Assembly (NCBI GenBank): GCA_035606665.1
Contig: DATNEY010000009.1
Coordinates: 186,001-250,000 of the forward strand
Direction: 5' to 3'
DNA from: DASUGC01 sp035606665
Lineage (GTDB): Bacteria > Acidobacteriota > Vicinamibacteria > Vicinamibacterales > SCN-69-37
DNA: 64,000 bases
Below, piece after piece: positions 42,969 to 52,455 of the stretch (the stretch's first letter is position 1; every line of letters begins with the position of its first letter). Position numbers and translations under genes: made by a program. The notes under the pieces are model-generated. The model saw nothing but the letters and a program-made list of their open reading frames with translations, did not search any database and was not told the DNA's origin.

Positions 42969-43014
42969 CGCCGGCACGACAAGCCGGCTTGAAGAAACGG
43001 AAGCGAAGGACACC

Positions 43015-43509
43015 ATGCAAATCAAAGACATCATGAGTCACCCGGTCGTCACGTGCTCAACTGCGGCGATGGCCGACGAGGCCGCACGGCTGATGTGGGA
43101 GAACGACTGCGGGATTGTTCCGATCGTCGACGCCGACGGCCATCTTTCGGGTGTGATCACGGACCGCGACCTCTGCATGGCGGCCTACACCCAGGGGATG
43201 GCGCTTGCCGCCATCCCCGTGACCAGCGCGATGGCTGGGCATGTCGCAGCGGCGCACGTCGACGATTCTGTCGAGAGCGTCGAGTCACTGATGCGGGCGA
43301 GCCAGATTCGACGGGTGCCGATCCTCGACCGGAACGATCGGCTCGCCGGGATCGTCGCGATGAACGACCTCGCGCGGTTGGCCGTGCGGTCGCACCGCAA
43401 CGGTGTCGATCGCGAGCTGGTCAAGACGATGGCGGCAGTGTGCCAGCCGCGGGCACACGCCGGCGTGGCGCAACCCGCACTGGTCGAACGGCCCAGTGTC
43501 GCGGTCTAG
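43015..43509 (+). CDS. CBS-domain pair protein
   Basis: 164 residues with two CBS domains: MTHPVVTC-like start (IMSHPVVTCSTAAMADEAARLM), GVITDRDLCM, then HVDDSVESVESLMRASQIRRVPILD, GIVAMNDLARLA. Such stand-alone pairs bind adenine nucleotides. A 30-residue tail is unassigned. It lies 46 bp after hsp20, with a short GCCGGC inverted repeat in the gap, and is probably co-transcribed. Confidence 0.9.
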   Translation: MQIKDIMSHPVVTCSTAAMADEAARLMWENDCGIVPIVDADGHLSGVITDRDLCMAAYTQGMALAAIPVTSAMAGHVAAAHVDDSVESVESLMRASQIRRVPILDRNDRLAGIVAMNDLARLAVRSHRNGVDRELVKTMAAVCQPRAHAGVAQPALVERPSVAV

Positions 43510-43586
43510 CCGCGAGGAAACGAGGAGCGCAGGTCACGTATCCTAGTCGGCAGGGACACACTTGAGACAGGGCCCCTGACGACCGC

Positions 43587-46500
43587 ATGGAACTGTTAGG
43601 CATCGAACCGCTCGAAGAGCATGCCCGCCGTCTGGCTGCGCTGCTGACGGCTGCCACGCGACACCGCTTCTACCTCAGCACCCGCCGGCATCTGTCCGGA
43701 CTCGACAGCGACCTCCGCACCCTGCGCGAGGTGTACCTGGACCTCAGCGACGACGCCCGGAAGGGCGAAGAGTCATCGCCGGCGGCCGAATGGCTGCTCG
43801 ACAACTTCCCCGTGATCTCTGCATCGGCGCGCGACGTCCGGCACGATCTTCCGGCCGCGTTCTATCACCGCCTTCCGCGGATGCAGACGGACGAATTCGC
43901 CGGCCAGGCGCGCGTATATGCGATGGCGTCGGAGCTGGTCGGCCACAGCGCCGGCCGCCTTGACGCCCAGCGCCTCCACCGCTTCATCGTGGCGTTTCAG
44001 TCGATCACGCCCCTCACAATGGGCGAGCTCTGGGCGTGGCCCAGCGTTCTCAAGCTGTCGCTCGTGCACCACCTGAGGGAACGCGCGGACGTGCTTGCCG
44101 CCGATCGGGCGCATCGGCGCGCCGCAGATCGCCTGGCCGAGGCGCCGGGGTCGGCGCGCGCGTGGCCTGCGGACATCGCGCCGGCCTTTGTCGTCCGCCT
44201 GCTTCAGCGATCGCGTGAGACCGAACCCGAAGGCGGGCAACTGCGGCGCGACCTGGACGCGCTGCTGGCCGCGCGCGGACAGACACTCGAAGACGCAATC
44301 AGATCGGATGGCCGCCATCAGGCCACCGAGCAGGCGTTCGTATCAAGCCTCGTCGGCAGTCTCCGCCTCATCGCCACGTTCGACTGGACGGAGTATTTCG
44401 AGAGCGTCAGCCTCGTCGAGCAGGTGCTCCGCCGCGATCCTGTCGGCGTGTACGCGCGCATGGATTTTCAGAGCCGCGACCGCTACCGCCATGCGCTCGA
44501 GGAAATGGCGGCGCCGACGGGGGAGGCGCAGTTGCGCGTCGCGCTGAAAGCCGTCGAGCGCGCACGCCAGGTGGCCGAGAAGACACCGGGCGACCGGAAG
44601 GCGCACGTCGGCTACTTCCTCATCGGCGGCGGACGGCGCCAGTTCGAAAAGGGCATCGGCTGGCGCCCGGAACTGAAGGTTCACCTGGTGCGGTGGTTCT
44701 TCGCCCACGCGACACTCGGGTACCTCGGCACGATTGGGCTCGGCACAGCAGGTCTCGTCACCACGGCCATGGCCTTCGCCTATTCGCACGGCTGGCGAGG
44801 CTGGGCGCTGGCCGCCGTCACGATCGTCACGGTCATCCCCGCGAGCGAATTGACCATCCAGATTCTCCAGCGCCTGATTAGCTGGCTGATTCCGCCGCGG
44901 CGCCTGCCTCGCCTCGAATTGCGCACCGTGCCCGGGTCCGACCGGACGGTGGTGATCGTCCCGACAATGCTGGACAGCGTCGCCCGGGTGAACGACCTGC
45001 TCGCGCATCTCGAGGTGCAGGCGCTCGGCAATCTGGACGCGAACATTCACTTCGCCATCCTGAGTGATTTTCGCGACGCCACCGAAGAGACTCAGCCGCA
45101 GGACGCCGCCATCCTCGAGGCGGCACGCGAGGGCGTCCGAGCGCTCAACGCGAAGCACGGCGACGTTTCGCACGATCGGTTCTTCCTGTGTCACCGCAAC
45201 CGGCAGTGGAACGCGCAGGAGGGCTTGTGGATGGGCTGGGAACGCAAGCGCGGCAAGATCGAGGAGTTCAATCGCCTGCTGCGCGGCGCCGAGGACACCA
45301 GCTTCGTCGTCCACGTCGGTGACGCATCGAAATTGCCGTCGGTGCGTTACTGCATCACGCTGGACAGCGACACGGCGCTGCCGCGCGACGCCGCGCGCAC
45401 GCTGATCGGCATCGCCACGCATCCGTTGAACCGTCCGCTGATCGATCCGGAGACCGGTCTGGTGGTCGACGGCTACGGCATCCTGCAACCGCGTGTCAGC
45501 GTCACATTCGCGAGCGCCGCGGGTTCTCTGTTCGCCCGGTTGTATTCGGGCCACACCGGCGTCGATCCGTACACGACCGCCGTGTCCGACACGTACCAGG
45601 ACCTGTTCGGCGAGGGCATCTTCACCGGGAAGGGACTGTACGACGTCGACGCATTCATGGCGTCGCTGCGAGACAGCGTGCCCGACAACGCGCTGCTCTC
45701 CCACGATCTCTTCGAAGGTCTCCACGCGCGCGTCGCGCTTGTGTCTGACATCGAGCTGGTGGACGACTATCCGACAAGCGTGCTCACGCATGCGCGCCGG
45801 CAGCACCGCTGGATCCGCGGCGACTGGCAGATCCTCTTCTGGCTGTTCCCCTGGGTCCCGTCCCGGCGCGGTCTGACGAGGAACGCGCTATCGCTCATGG
45901 CGCGATGGAAGATCCTCGACAACCTGAGGCGCAGCGTCGTACCGCTTGCGTTGCTCGTGATGCTGGTGGCCGGCTGGACGTTCCTGCCGGGCCCGCTCTG
46001 GTTCTGGATGATGGCCGCACTGGTCGTCATCGCGTCGCAGCTGCTGCCGCTGCTCGGCCGGCTGCTCATCGGCCCCAGCCGGGCGCAGTCGGTGGCCGTG
46101 TTCTGGCGTAACCTCCGGCGCGACGCCGCAATCGCCGCGGGGCAGGTGCTGCTGGGCCTCACGTTCATGGCCTACCACGCGTGGCAGACGACGCACGCCG
46201 TGGTGCTGACGCTCGTGCGCCTGATGTTCACGCGGCGCCGGCTGCTCGAGTGGGAGACCGCGGCCGTGACCGCTGCGCGCTCGGCGGGCCTCGTGGGCCG
46301 GCGCGGTCTGCAACAGTTCGCGATCGAGATGATGGCGAGTCCCATCATCGCGGTAGCGGTGACGCTGCTGATCACCGTGACGCGTCCGTCGGCGCACGTG
46401 ATGGCCCTGCCGTTCCTGCTTCCATGGGCGGCGGCGCCCGCACTCGGCTACTGGCTGAGCCGGCCCATAGGGCCGCGAGTGCGTCCCCTGAGCGAGCCCG

Positions 46501-49500
46501 ACCGCGGGCTCTTCCGCGCGACCGCGCGCCGCACCTGGTCGTACTTCGAGACGTTCGTGACGGCCGGGGACGGCTGGCTGCCGCCGGACAACTATCAGGA
46601 AGCCGCGTCCGCGTCGCCGATCGCGCGGCGCACGTCGCCGACCAACGTGGCGATGTACCTCCTCTCTTCGGTCGCAGCCCACGATCTCGGATATCTCACA
46701 ACGCCGGCGCTCATGGAACGGCTCGATCGAACACTGACGACGATTGAGAGCCTCGAGCGACACCGCGGACATTTCCTCAACTGGTACGACACGTCGACAC
46801 GCGAACCACTGCGGCCCCGGTACGTGTCCACGGTCGACAGCGGCAATCTCGCGGGGGTCCTCATGGCGACCGCGCAGGCGCTCGAGGCACTCGCGGCCGC
46901 GCCGCAGACCGCGCAACAGCGGCTCGACGGCGAGGCGGACACGCGCGATGTGCTCGCGTCCCTGACGTCGTCCACCGGCGATGATGAGCGCGCGTTCTGG
47001 ACCTCCGCGCTGGAGCGGGCGCATGCCGATGTCCACGCGAGCCTGCCCGGGGACGCGGCGGCGTCGCTCGCCGCGCTCGCCGCACGCGCCACACGTCTGG
47101 CCGACGCGATGGACTTCTCGTTCCTGTACGACCGTCGCCGCCGCATGTTCACCATCGGCTATCGCCTCGCGGACGCGGACGGCCCGGGCCGCGCGGACAA
47201 CGCGTTCTACGACCTCCTGGCATCCGAAGCGCGGTTGGCCAGCTTTGTCGCGATCGCCAAGGGCGACGTGCCGCAGCACCACTGGTTCCAGCTCAGCCGG
47301 GTCGTGACCAGCGTGCACGGCCGCGCCACGCTCATGTCGTGGGGCGGCACGATGTTCGAGTACCTCCTGCCCCTCATCGTCATGCGCTCGTTTGCCGGCA
47401 CGCTGCTGGATCAGAGCTGCCGCGCGAGTGTCCGGCGTCAGATCGATTACGCGCGGGATCGCCGGATCCCGTGGGGCATGTCGGAGTCCGCGCATGCGGT
47501 CACGGATCGCGCGGGGACGTATCAGTACCGCGCCTTCGGCGTGCCCGGCCTCGGCTTGAAGCGCGGGTTGGAGGACGATCTGGTGGTGGCGCCGTATGCC
47601 ACGGCGCTGGCCGGCCTCGTCAACCCGGCCGAAGCCGCCGCCAATATGCGGCGGCTGATCCGCGCGGGCGCCATGGGCCGCTACGGTTTCTACGAATCGC
47701 TGGACTACGGGGAGCGCGCGTCCGTCTCGCCAGCCGCGGACGACATTCCGGCGCGGCGCGATAGCCCCGAGATTGTCAGGGCCTTCTTCAGTCATCACCA
47801 GGGCATGTCGCTCGTGGCGCTCACGAACGTGGTGCGTCACGATGTGTTCGTCACGCGCTTTCACGCCGACCCGCGCGTGCGGGCCACCGAGTTGATCCTG
47901 CAGGAACGTGTGCCGCGGGAGGCCATCCTGACGGAGGCGCGGCCGGCCGATGCCGCGAGCCTGAGGGTCGCCGCACCGCCCGCGATCGCGCGGCGCTTTG
48001 TCTCCGCGCACACGGCGAATGTGCATCAGCACTTCCTCTCGAACGGCCGCTATACGGCAGCGATCACCCAGACGGGCGGCGGATTCAGCACGTGGCGCGG
48101 GCTGGCGATCACGCGCCGGCGCGACGATCGCACCTCGGACGCCGGCGCGCACTTCATCTATCTGCGCGATCCGTGGTCCGGCGATGTCTGGTCGCCCACC
48201 TATCTGCCGTTTCCTGGCCGCGAGCCCGACGAGTACGCCGTCGCGTTCGACCTGGACAAGTGCATATTTACGCGGCGCGACGGCGACTTCGAGACGCAGC
48301 TGCAGATCGCCGTGTCGCCCGAGGACGACCTCGAGGTGCGCCGCCTGTCGATCACCAATCACGGATCGCGGCCCCGCGAAATCGAGGTCACCAGCTACGC
48401 TGAGATCGTCCTCGGCAAGCAGGACGACGACATCGCGCATCCGGCCTTCGGCAAGCTGTTCGTAGAGACCGCGCACGACGCGCAGAACGCCGGCCTGCTG
48501 TTCAGCCGGCGGCCGCGCGCGGCGGACGAGGAGCGCCTGTGGGCGTTTCACGTTCTGGGCGTCGATGGACGCCTTGGCGGCGCGGTCGAATGGGAAACCG
48601 ACCGCGCGCAATTCATCGGCCGCGGCCGGACGACGGCCAATCCGATCGCGCTCGATGGCCGCGCGCTATCCGGTACGACTGGCGCCGTCCTCGATCCGGT
48701 CGCCGCCCTGCGCGACCGCGTCCGTCTCGCGCCCGGTGCGTTCGTGCGGATCACCTTCGCCACCGGCGTGGCCGCCAGCCGCGAGGCCGCGCAGGCGCTG
48801 ATCAGCAAGTACCGCGACGGCAGCGCGACCTCGCGCGCCTTGTCGATGGCGTTCACGCACGCGCGCGTGACCCTGCAGCACCTGGGCGTCACCGACGACT
48901 TCGCGATGCTGAGTGCGCGCGTCGCATCGCGCGTGTTCGGCACGGACGTCTCCTGCTCCAGCCCCGAGGCGCTCGCCCGCAACACCCTGGCGCAGTCGGA
49001 CCTCTGGGGTTACGGCATTTCCGGCGATCTTCCCATCGTCGTCGTCCGCGTCTCCGGCCTCGACGCCCTGCCGCTCGTGCGGCAAGTACTGCTCGCACAG
49101 GAGTACTGGCGGGTCCAGGGTCTGCACTCCGATGTCGTCATCCTCAACGAGCACGCGGCCGACTATCTCGACGAACTTCAGGCGCACCTGACGGCGCTGC
49201 TGGCCGAGGGCCGCTGGGCCGCCTGGAGGGACAAGCCCGGCGGCGTGTTCCTCCTGCGCACGGACGGAATGGGACAGGCAGACCGCGATCTGTTTGCCGC
49301 GGTCGCGCGCGTCGTGCTCGTAGAGGACTTCGGATCGCTGGACCTGCAGATGGCGAGGCCGACGCCCTGGATGTTCGAAGAGCACGACGTGACGGCCCCT
49401 GTGGTGCTCAAGGCGCCGGTGCCGGCCGCCACGCCGATTGCCCGGCCGCGCCTCGTGCTCGGCAATGGTCTCGGCGGGTTCACGCCCGACGGCCGGGAGT

Positions 49501-51872
49501 ACGTCGTCGTGCTCGACGGCGATCGCGAAACACCGTTGCCCTGGTCGAACGTCATCGCGAATCCCGAGTTCGGCACCATCGTGACGAGCTCCGGCGCCGC
49601 GTTCAGCTGGGCGGGCAACAGCCGCGAGAACCGGTTGACGCCGTTTGCGAACGATCCCGTGTCCGATCCGACCGGCGAGGCGATCTATCTGCGTGACAAC
49701 GACGCGGGAACCGTGTGGGCCGCGACACCGGGCCCCACGCGTCGCGATCGGCGAAGCGGACGCTGGATCATCAGCCATACGGCGGGATCGACACGCTATC
49801 AGCACGCGACGGACGGGCTGCTTCAGGAACTCGTCGTCTCCGTCGATCCCGCGGATCCCGTGAAGACCTCGCTGCTCACGCTCACGAACACCTCGTCCGG
49901 CGTGCGCCGCCTGAGCGTGTTCGGGTACGTCGAGTGGTGTCTCGGTCCGCCGACCGGCATGGGCCGCCGCTTCGTCGTGACGGAGTTCGACGGCGCGACT
50001 GGTGCGATGCTGGCGCGGAACGCCTACAACCAGGACTTCCGCGACAGCGTCGCATTCATGCGCGCGACGGAGGCGCCCTCGTCGTACACGGGCGACCGGA
50101 CGGAATTTCTCGGCCGCCACGGATCGACTGCCGACCCGGGCGCGCTCACGCGGCCGCGGCTGGCCCGGCGCACCGGCGCGGGTCTCGACCCCTGTGCGGC
50201 GTTGCAGATCGATCTGGAGATTCCGCCGGGAGAGACCCGGCAGGTCGCGTTCGTGCTCGGTCAGGGTGCGAACGCCGGCGCTGCATCTGCGCTCGTGTCC
50301 CACTATGCGACGGTGGATGCCGTACGGGCGTCGCAGGAACGCGCGGGCCGGTTCTGGGACGACACGCTCGGCGCGATAGTGGTGCATACCCCCGACGATT
50401 CGTTCGACATGTTGACGAATCGCTGGCTGGTCTATCAGACACTCAGTGCACGGATCTGGGCGCGCAGCGGGCCGTCGCAGCCGGGCGGCGCGTTCGGCTT
50501 CCGCGATCAATTGCAGGACGTGTTGTCGCTGCTGTTCGCGCGTCCCGATCTCTCTCGCGCGCACCTGCTGCGCGCGGCAGCCCGGCAATTCGTGGAGGGC
50601 GACGTGCAGCACTGGTGGCATCCGCCATCCGGACGCGGTACGCGCACGCGCTGTTCGGACGATCTCCTCTGGCTGCCGTATGCGGCCGCGCTCTACATCC
50701 GGCACACGGGAGACAGCGGCGTGCTCGACGAGGTGGTGCCGTTCCTCACTGCACCGATGCTGCAGCCCGACGACCAGGATGCTTACATCCAGCCGTCGGT
50801 GTCGGCGGACTCGGCTCCGCTGTTCGATCACCTGTGCCGCGCCGTCGATCGCTCCTTGAAGTACGGCGCCCACGGGCTGCCGCTCATGGGCTCGGGTGAC
50901 TGGAACGACGGGATGAATCGCGTGGGCGCGGGTGGCCACGGCGAAAGCGTCTGGCTCGGCTGGTTTCTGGTGACCGTGCTCACCGACATGGCGGTGCTTT
51001 GCGACCACCGCATCGAGCGCACGCGTGCCGATCTTTATCGCACGCAGGCTCGCTGGCTGACGGGCACGCTCGAGCTCGCGTGGGACGGCGCGTGGTACCG
51101 GCGCGCCTATTTCGATGACGGGACTCCGCTCGGGTCCATACAGAACGACGAGTGCCGGCTCGACTCACTTACGCAATCCTGGGCAGTGCTCTCGGGCCAC
51201 GCGGACACGCGCCGCGCCCAGGGGGCGATGGACGTCGTCACGTCGCAGCTGGTCAGGCGCGACGCGCAGATCGTGCTGTTGCTGACGCCGCCGTTCGACC
51301 ACATGGATCATGATCCTGGCTACATCAAGGGGTACCTGCCGGGCATTCGCGAAAACGGCGGTCAGTACACGCACGCGGCGCTGTGGACGGTCATCGCGCT
51401 GGCGCGCCTCGGACGTGGCGACGAGGCGATGGAGCTGTTCCACATGATTAACCCGACGAGCCACGCGCGCTCGCCCGAGGGTGTCGAGCGTTACAGAACG
51501 GAGCCCTACGTCGTCGCGGCCGATGTGTACGCGCATCCCATGCACGTGGGCCGCGGCGGATGGACGTGGTACACGGGATCGGCGGGCTGGATGTATCAGG
51601 CGGCGGTCCACGAGTTGCTCGGATTACGGCGCCATGGCAACACGATCAGCGTCAATCCGTGCGTGCCGGCGATGTGGCCCGAGTACTCGATCGACCTGCG
51701 CCACGGCGGCACGCACTACCGCATCACGGTGGACAACTCCGCCCACCAGCACGGTGGTGTGCGTCTCGCGACGCTCGATGGCGTCGACGTTGACCCGCAG
51801 GCAATTCCATTTGTCGACGACGGGCGTACACACGAGATCGCGATTGCAATCGGCGTCATGACCCCGGCGTGA
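43587..51872 (+). CDS. ndvB: cyclic beta-1,2-glucan synthase (NdvB/ChvB family), GT84-GH94
   Basis: 2761 residues, the typical size of this giant inner-membrane enzyme. Layout: N-terminal cytoplasmic region, membrane helices near 370-430, a GT84 glycosyltransferase domain with the DSDTALPRDAAR metal motif and RRQHRWIRGDWQ, more helices near 770-960, a glucoamylase-like region (SWGGTMFEYLLP, ESLDYG), then two carbohydrate-binding/GH94-like beta domains and a C-terminal GH94 phosphorylase domain (GSGDWNDGMNRVG with the general acid Asp, MYTGSAGW-like TWYTGSAGWMYQ). It makes cyclic beta-1,2-glucans, exported to the periplasm, known for osmotic adaptation in Rhizobiales. It follows the CBS gene by 77 bp. 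Extremely GC-rich, so long antisense open frames occur and are not genes. Confidence 0.93.
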   Translation: MELLGIEPLEEHARRLAALLTAATRHRFYLSTRRHLSGLDSDLRTLREVYLDLSDDARKGEESSPAAEWLLDNFPVISASARDVRHDLPAAFYHRLPRMQTDEFAGQARVYAMASELVGHSAGRLDAQRLHRFIVAFQSITPLTMGELWAWPSVLKLSLVHHLRERADVLAADRAHRRAADRLAEAPGSARAWPADIAPAFVVRLLQRSRETEPEGGQLRRDLDALLAARGQTLEDAIRSDGRHQATEQAFVSSLVGSLRLIATFDWTEYFESVSLVEQVLRRDPVGVYARMDFQSRDRYRHALEEMAAPTGEAQLRVALKAVERARQVAEKTPGDRKAHVGYFLIGGGRRQFEKGIGWRPELKVHLVRWFFAHATLGYLGTIGLGTAGLVTTAMAFAYSHGWRGWALAAVTIVTVIPASELTIQILQRLISWLIPPRRLPRLELRTVPGSDRTVVIVPTMLDSVARVNDLLAHLEVQALGNLDANIHFAILSDFRDATEETQPQDAAILEAAREGVRALNAKHGDVSHDRFFLCHRNRQWNAQEGLWMGWERKRGKIEEFNRLLRGAEDTSFVVHVGDASKLPSVRYCITLDSDTALPRDAARTLIGIATHPLNRPLIDPETGLVVDGYGILQPRVSVTFASAAGSLFARLYSGHTGVDPYTTAVSDTYQDLFGEGIFTGKGLYDVDAFMASLRDSVPDNALLSHDLFEGLHARVALVSDIELVDDYPTSVLTHARRQHRWIRGDWQILFWLFPWVPSRRGLTRNALSLMARWKILDNLRRSVVPLALLVMLVAGWTFLPGPLWFWMMAALVVIASQLLPLLGRLLIGPSRAQSVAVFWRNLRRDAAIAAGQVLLGLTFMAYHAWQTTHAVVLTLVRLMFTRRRLLEWETAAVTAARSAGLVGRRGLQQFAIEMMASPIIAVAVTLLITVTRPSAHVMALPFLLPWAAAPALGYWLSRPIGPRVRPLSEPDRGLFRATARRTWSYFETFVTAGDGWLPPDNYQEAASASPIARRTSPTNVAMYLLSSVAAHDLGYLTTPALMERLDRTLTTIESLERHRGHFLNWYDTSTREPLRPRYVSTVDSGNLAGVLMATAQALEALAAAPQTAQQRLDGEADTRDVLASLTSSTGDDERAFWTSALERAHADVHASLPGDAAASLAALAARATRLADAMDFSFLYDRRRRMFTIGYRLADADGPGRADNAFYDLLASEARLASFVAIAKGDVPQHHWFQLSRVVTSVHGRATLMSWGGTMFEYLLPLIVMRSFAGTLLDQSCRASVRRQIDYARDRRIPWGMSESAHAVTDRAGTYQYRAFGVPGLGLKRGLEDDLVVAPYATALAGLVNPAEAAANMRRLIRAGAMGRYGFYESLDYGERASVSPAADDIPARRDSPEIVRAFFSHHQGMSLVALTNVVRHDVFVTRFHADPRVRATELILQERVPREAILTEARPADAASLRVAAPPAIARRFVSAHTANVHQHFLSNGRYTAAITQTGGGFSTWRGLAITRRRDDRTSDAGAHFIYLRDPWSGDVWSPTYLPFPGREPDEYAVAFDLDKCIFTRRDGDFETQLQIAVSPEDDLEVRRLSITNHGSRPREIEVTSYAEIVLGKQDDDIAHPAFGKLFVETAHDAQNAGLLFSRRPRAADEERLWAFHVLGVDGRLGGAVEWETDRAQFIGRGRTTANPIALDGRALSGTTGAVLDPVAALRDRVRLAPGAFVRITFATGVAASREAAQALISKYRDGSATSRALSMAFTHARVTLQHLGVTDDFAMLSARVASRVFGTDVSCSSPEALARNTLAQSDLWGYGISGDLPIVVVRVSGLDALPLVRQVLLAQEYWRVQGLHSDVVILNEHAADYLDELQAHLTALLAEGRWAAWRDKPGGVFLLRTDGMGQADRDLFAAVARVVLVEDFGSLDLQMARPTPWMFEEHDVTAPVVLKAPVPAATPIARPRLVLGNGLGGFTPDGREYVVVLDGDRETPLPWSNVIANPEFGTIVTSSGAAFSWAGNSRENRLTPFANDPVSDPTGEAIYLRDNDAGTVWAATPGPTRRDRRSGRWIISHTAGSTRYQHATDGLLQELVVSVDPADPVKTSLLTLTNTSSGVRRLSVFGYVEWCLGPPTGMGRRFVVTEFDGATGAMLARNAYNQDFRDSVAFMRATEAPSSYTGDRTEFLGRHGSTADPGALTRPRLARRTGAGLDPCAALQIDLEIPPGETRQVAFVLGQGANAGAASALVSHYATVDAVRASQERAGRFWDDTLGAIVVHTPDDSFDMLTNRWLVYQTLSARIWARSGPSQPGGAFGFRDQLQDVLSLLFARPDLSRAHLLRAAARQFVEGDVQHWWHPPSGRGTRTRCSDDLLWLPYAAALYIRHTGDSGVLDEVVPFLTAPMLQPDDQDAYIQPSVSADSAPLFDHLCRAVDRSLKYGAHGLPLMGSGDWNDGMNRVGAGGHGESVWLGWFLVTVLTDMAVLCDHRIERTRADLYRTQARWLTGTLELAWDGAWYRRAYFDDGTPLGSIQNDECRLDSLTQSWAVLSGHADTRRAQGAMDVVTSQLVRRDAQIVLLLTPPFDHMDHDPGYIKGYLPGIRENGGQYTHAALWTVIALARLGRGDEAMELFHMINPTSHARSPEGVERYRTEPYVVAADVYAHPMHVGRGGWTWYTGSAGWMYQAAVHELLGLRRHGNTISVNPCVPAMWPEYSIDLRHGGTHYRITVDNSAHQHGGVRLATLDGVDVDPQAIPFVDDGRTHEIAIAIGVMTPA

Positions 51873-51905
51873 GCACGAACGCCGCGGACAGCCGTTGGAT
51901 GCGCT

Positions 51906-52415
51906 TCAACAGTCACAGGACGGCACCCGGTCCACGGCCTCTGCTTCGGGTCGCACGAAATCGCGCTCGTGCGCGCGGACGGTCAACACCGGGCAGGGTG
52001 CCGCGCCGGATACGTGCCGCGCGACGCTCCCAAGGATGACGCGGGCCAGGCCACGCCGGCCGTGAGTCCCGATGATGATCAGGTCCACCTGGTGATCGCG
52101 CGCGAAGTCCATGATCGCCTCGGCTGGTGAGGTCGACACCACCATATCCACCAACGCTCGTGAGGCCGAACGCGCAGGCTCCGGGAGCAACGCTTCGAGG
52201 CTCGCCCGCGACTCAGCCTCGAGATCCTTCTGCAGAGCAACCACATCCGGCGGGCCCGGAAGCACCGTATACGGGTGGGCCGCGAGATCATCCACGACAT
52301 GCAGCACGTGGAGACGGGCGTCGAATCGTTTGGCGAGCTCGAGGCCGTACCGCAGCGCGGTCCCGGCCGGTTCGCTGAAATCGGTCGCCACGAGAATGCT
52401 GTTGAGAGCGATCAC
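51906..52415 (-). CDS. universal stress protein (UspA family), second copy
   Basis: 169 residues. SILVATDFSEPAGTALRYGLELAKRFDARLHVLHVV and DLIIIGTHGRRGLARVILGSVARHVSGAAPCPVLTVR, ATP-binding class. GTG start at 52415 with GGAAGG upstream; a longer start at 52520 would run into the serine hydrolase. Closely related to the Usp at 35118-35636: same start (VIAL), same domain length and same tail (VRAHERDFVRP/VRVHERDFVQP), so the two arose by duplication. Likely read with the upstream serine hydrolase. Confidence 0.92.
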   Translation of the reverse strand: MIALNSILVATDFSEPAGTALRYGLELAKRFDARLHVLHVVDDLAAHPYTVLPGPPDVVALQKDLEAESRASLEALLPEPARSASRALVDMVVSTSPAEAIMDFARDHQVDLIIIGTHGRRGLARVILGSVARHVSGAAPCPVLTVRAHERDFVRPEAEAVDRVPSCDC

Positions 52416-52455
52416 GTTACACCTTCCTTCAAAGTCCGGTGGTTTCTTCGACGGC

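Noticed and set aside
45888..51008. Very long minus-strand open frames (907 and 780 codons) inside the glucan synthase gene
   Set aside because: They mirror the codon pattern of the true gene, are rich in Arg/His/Ala, and have no recognisable domain.
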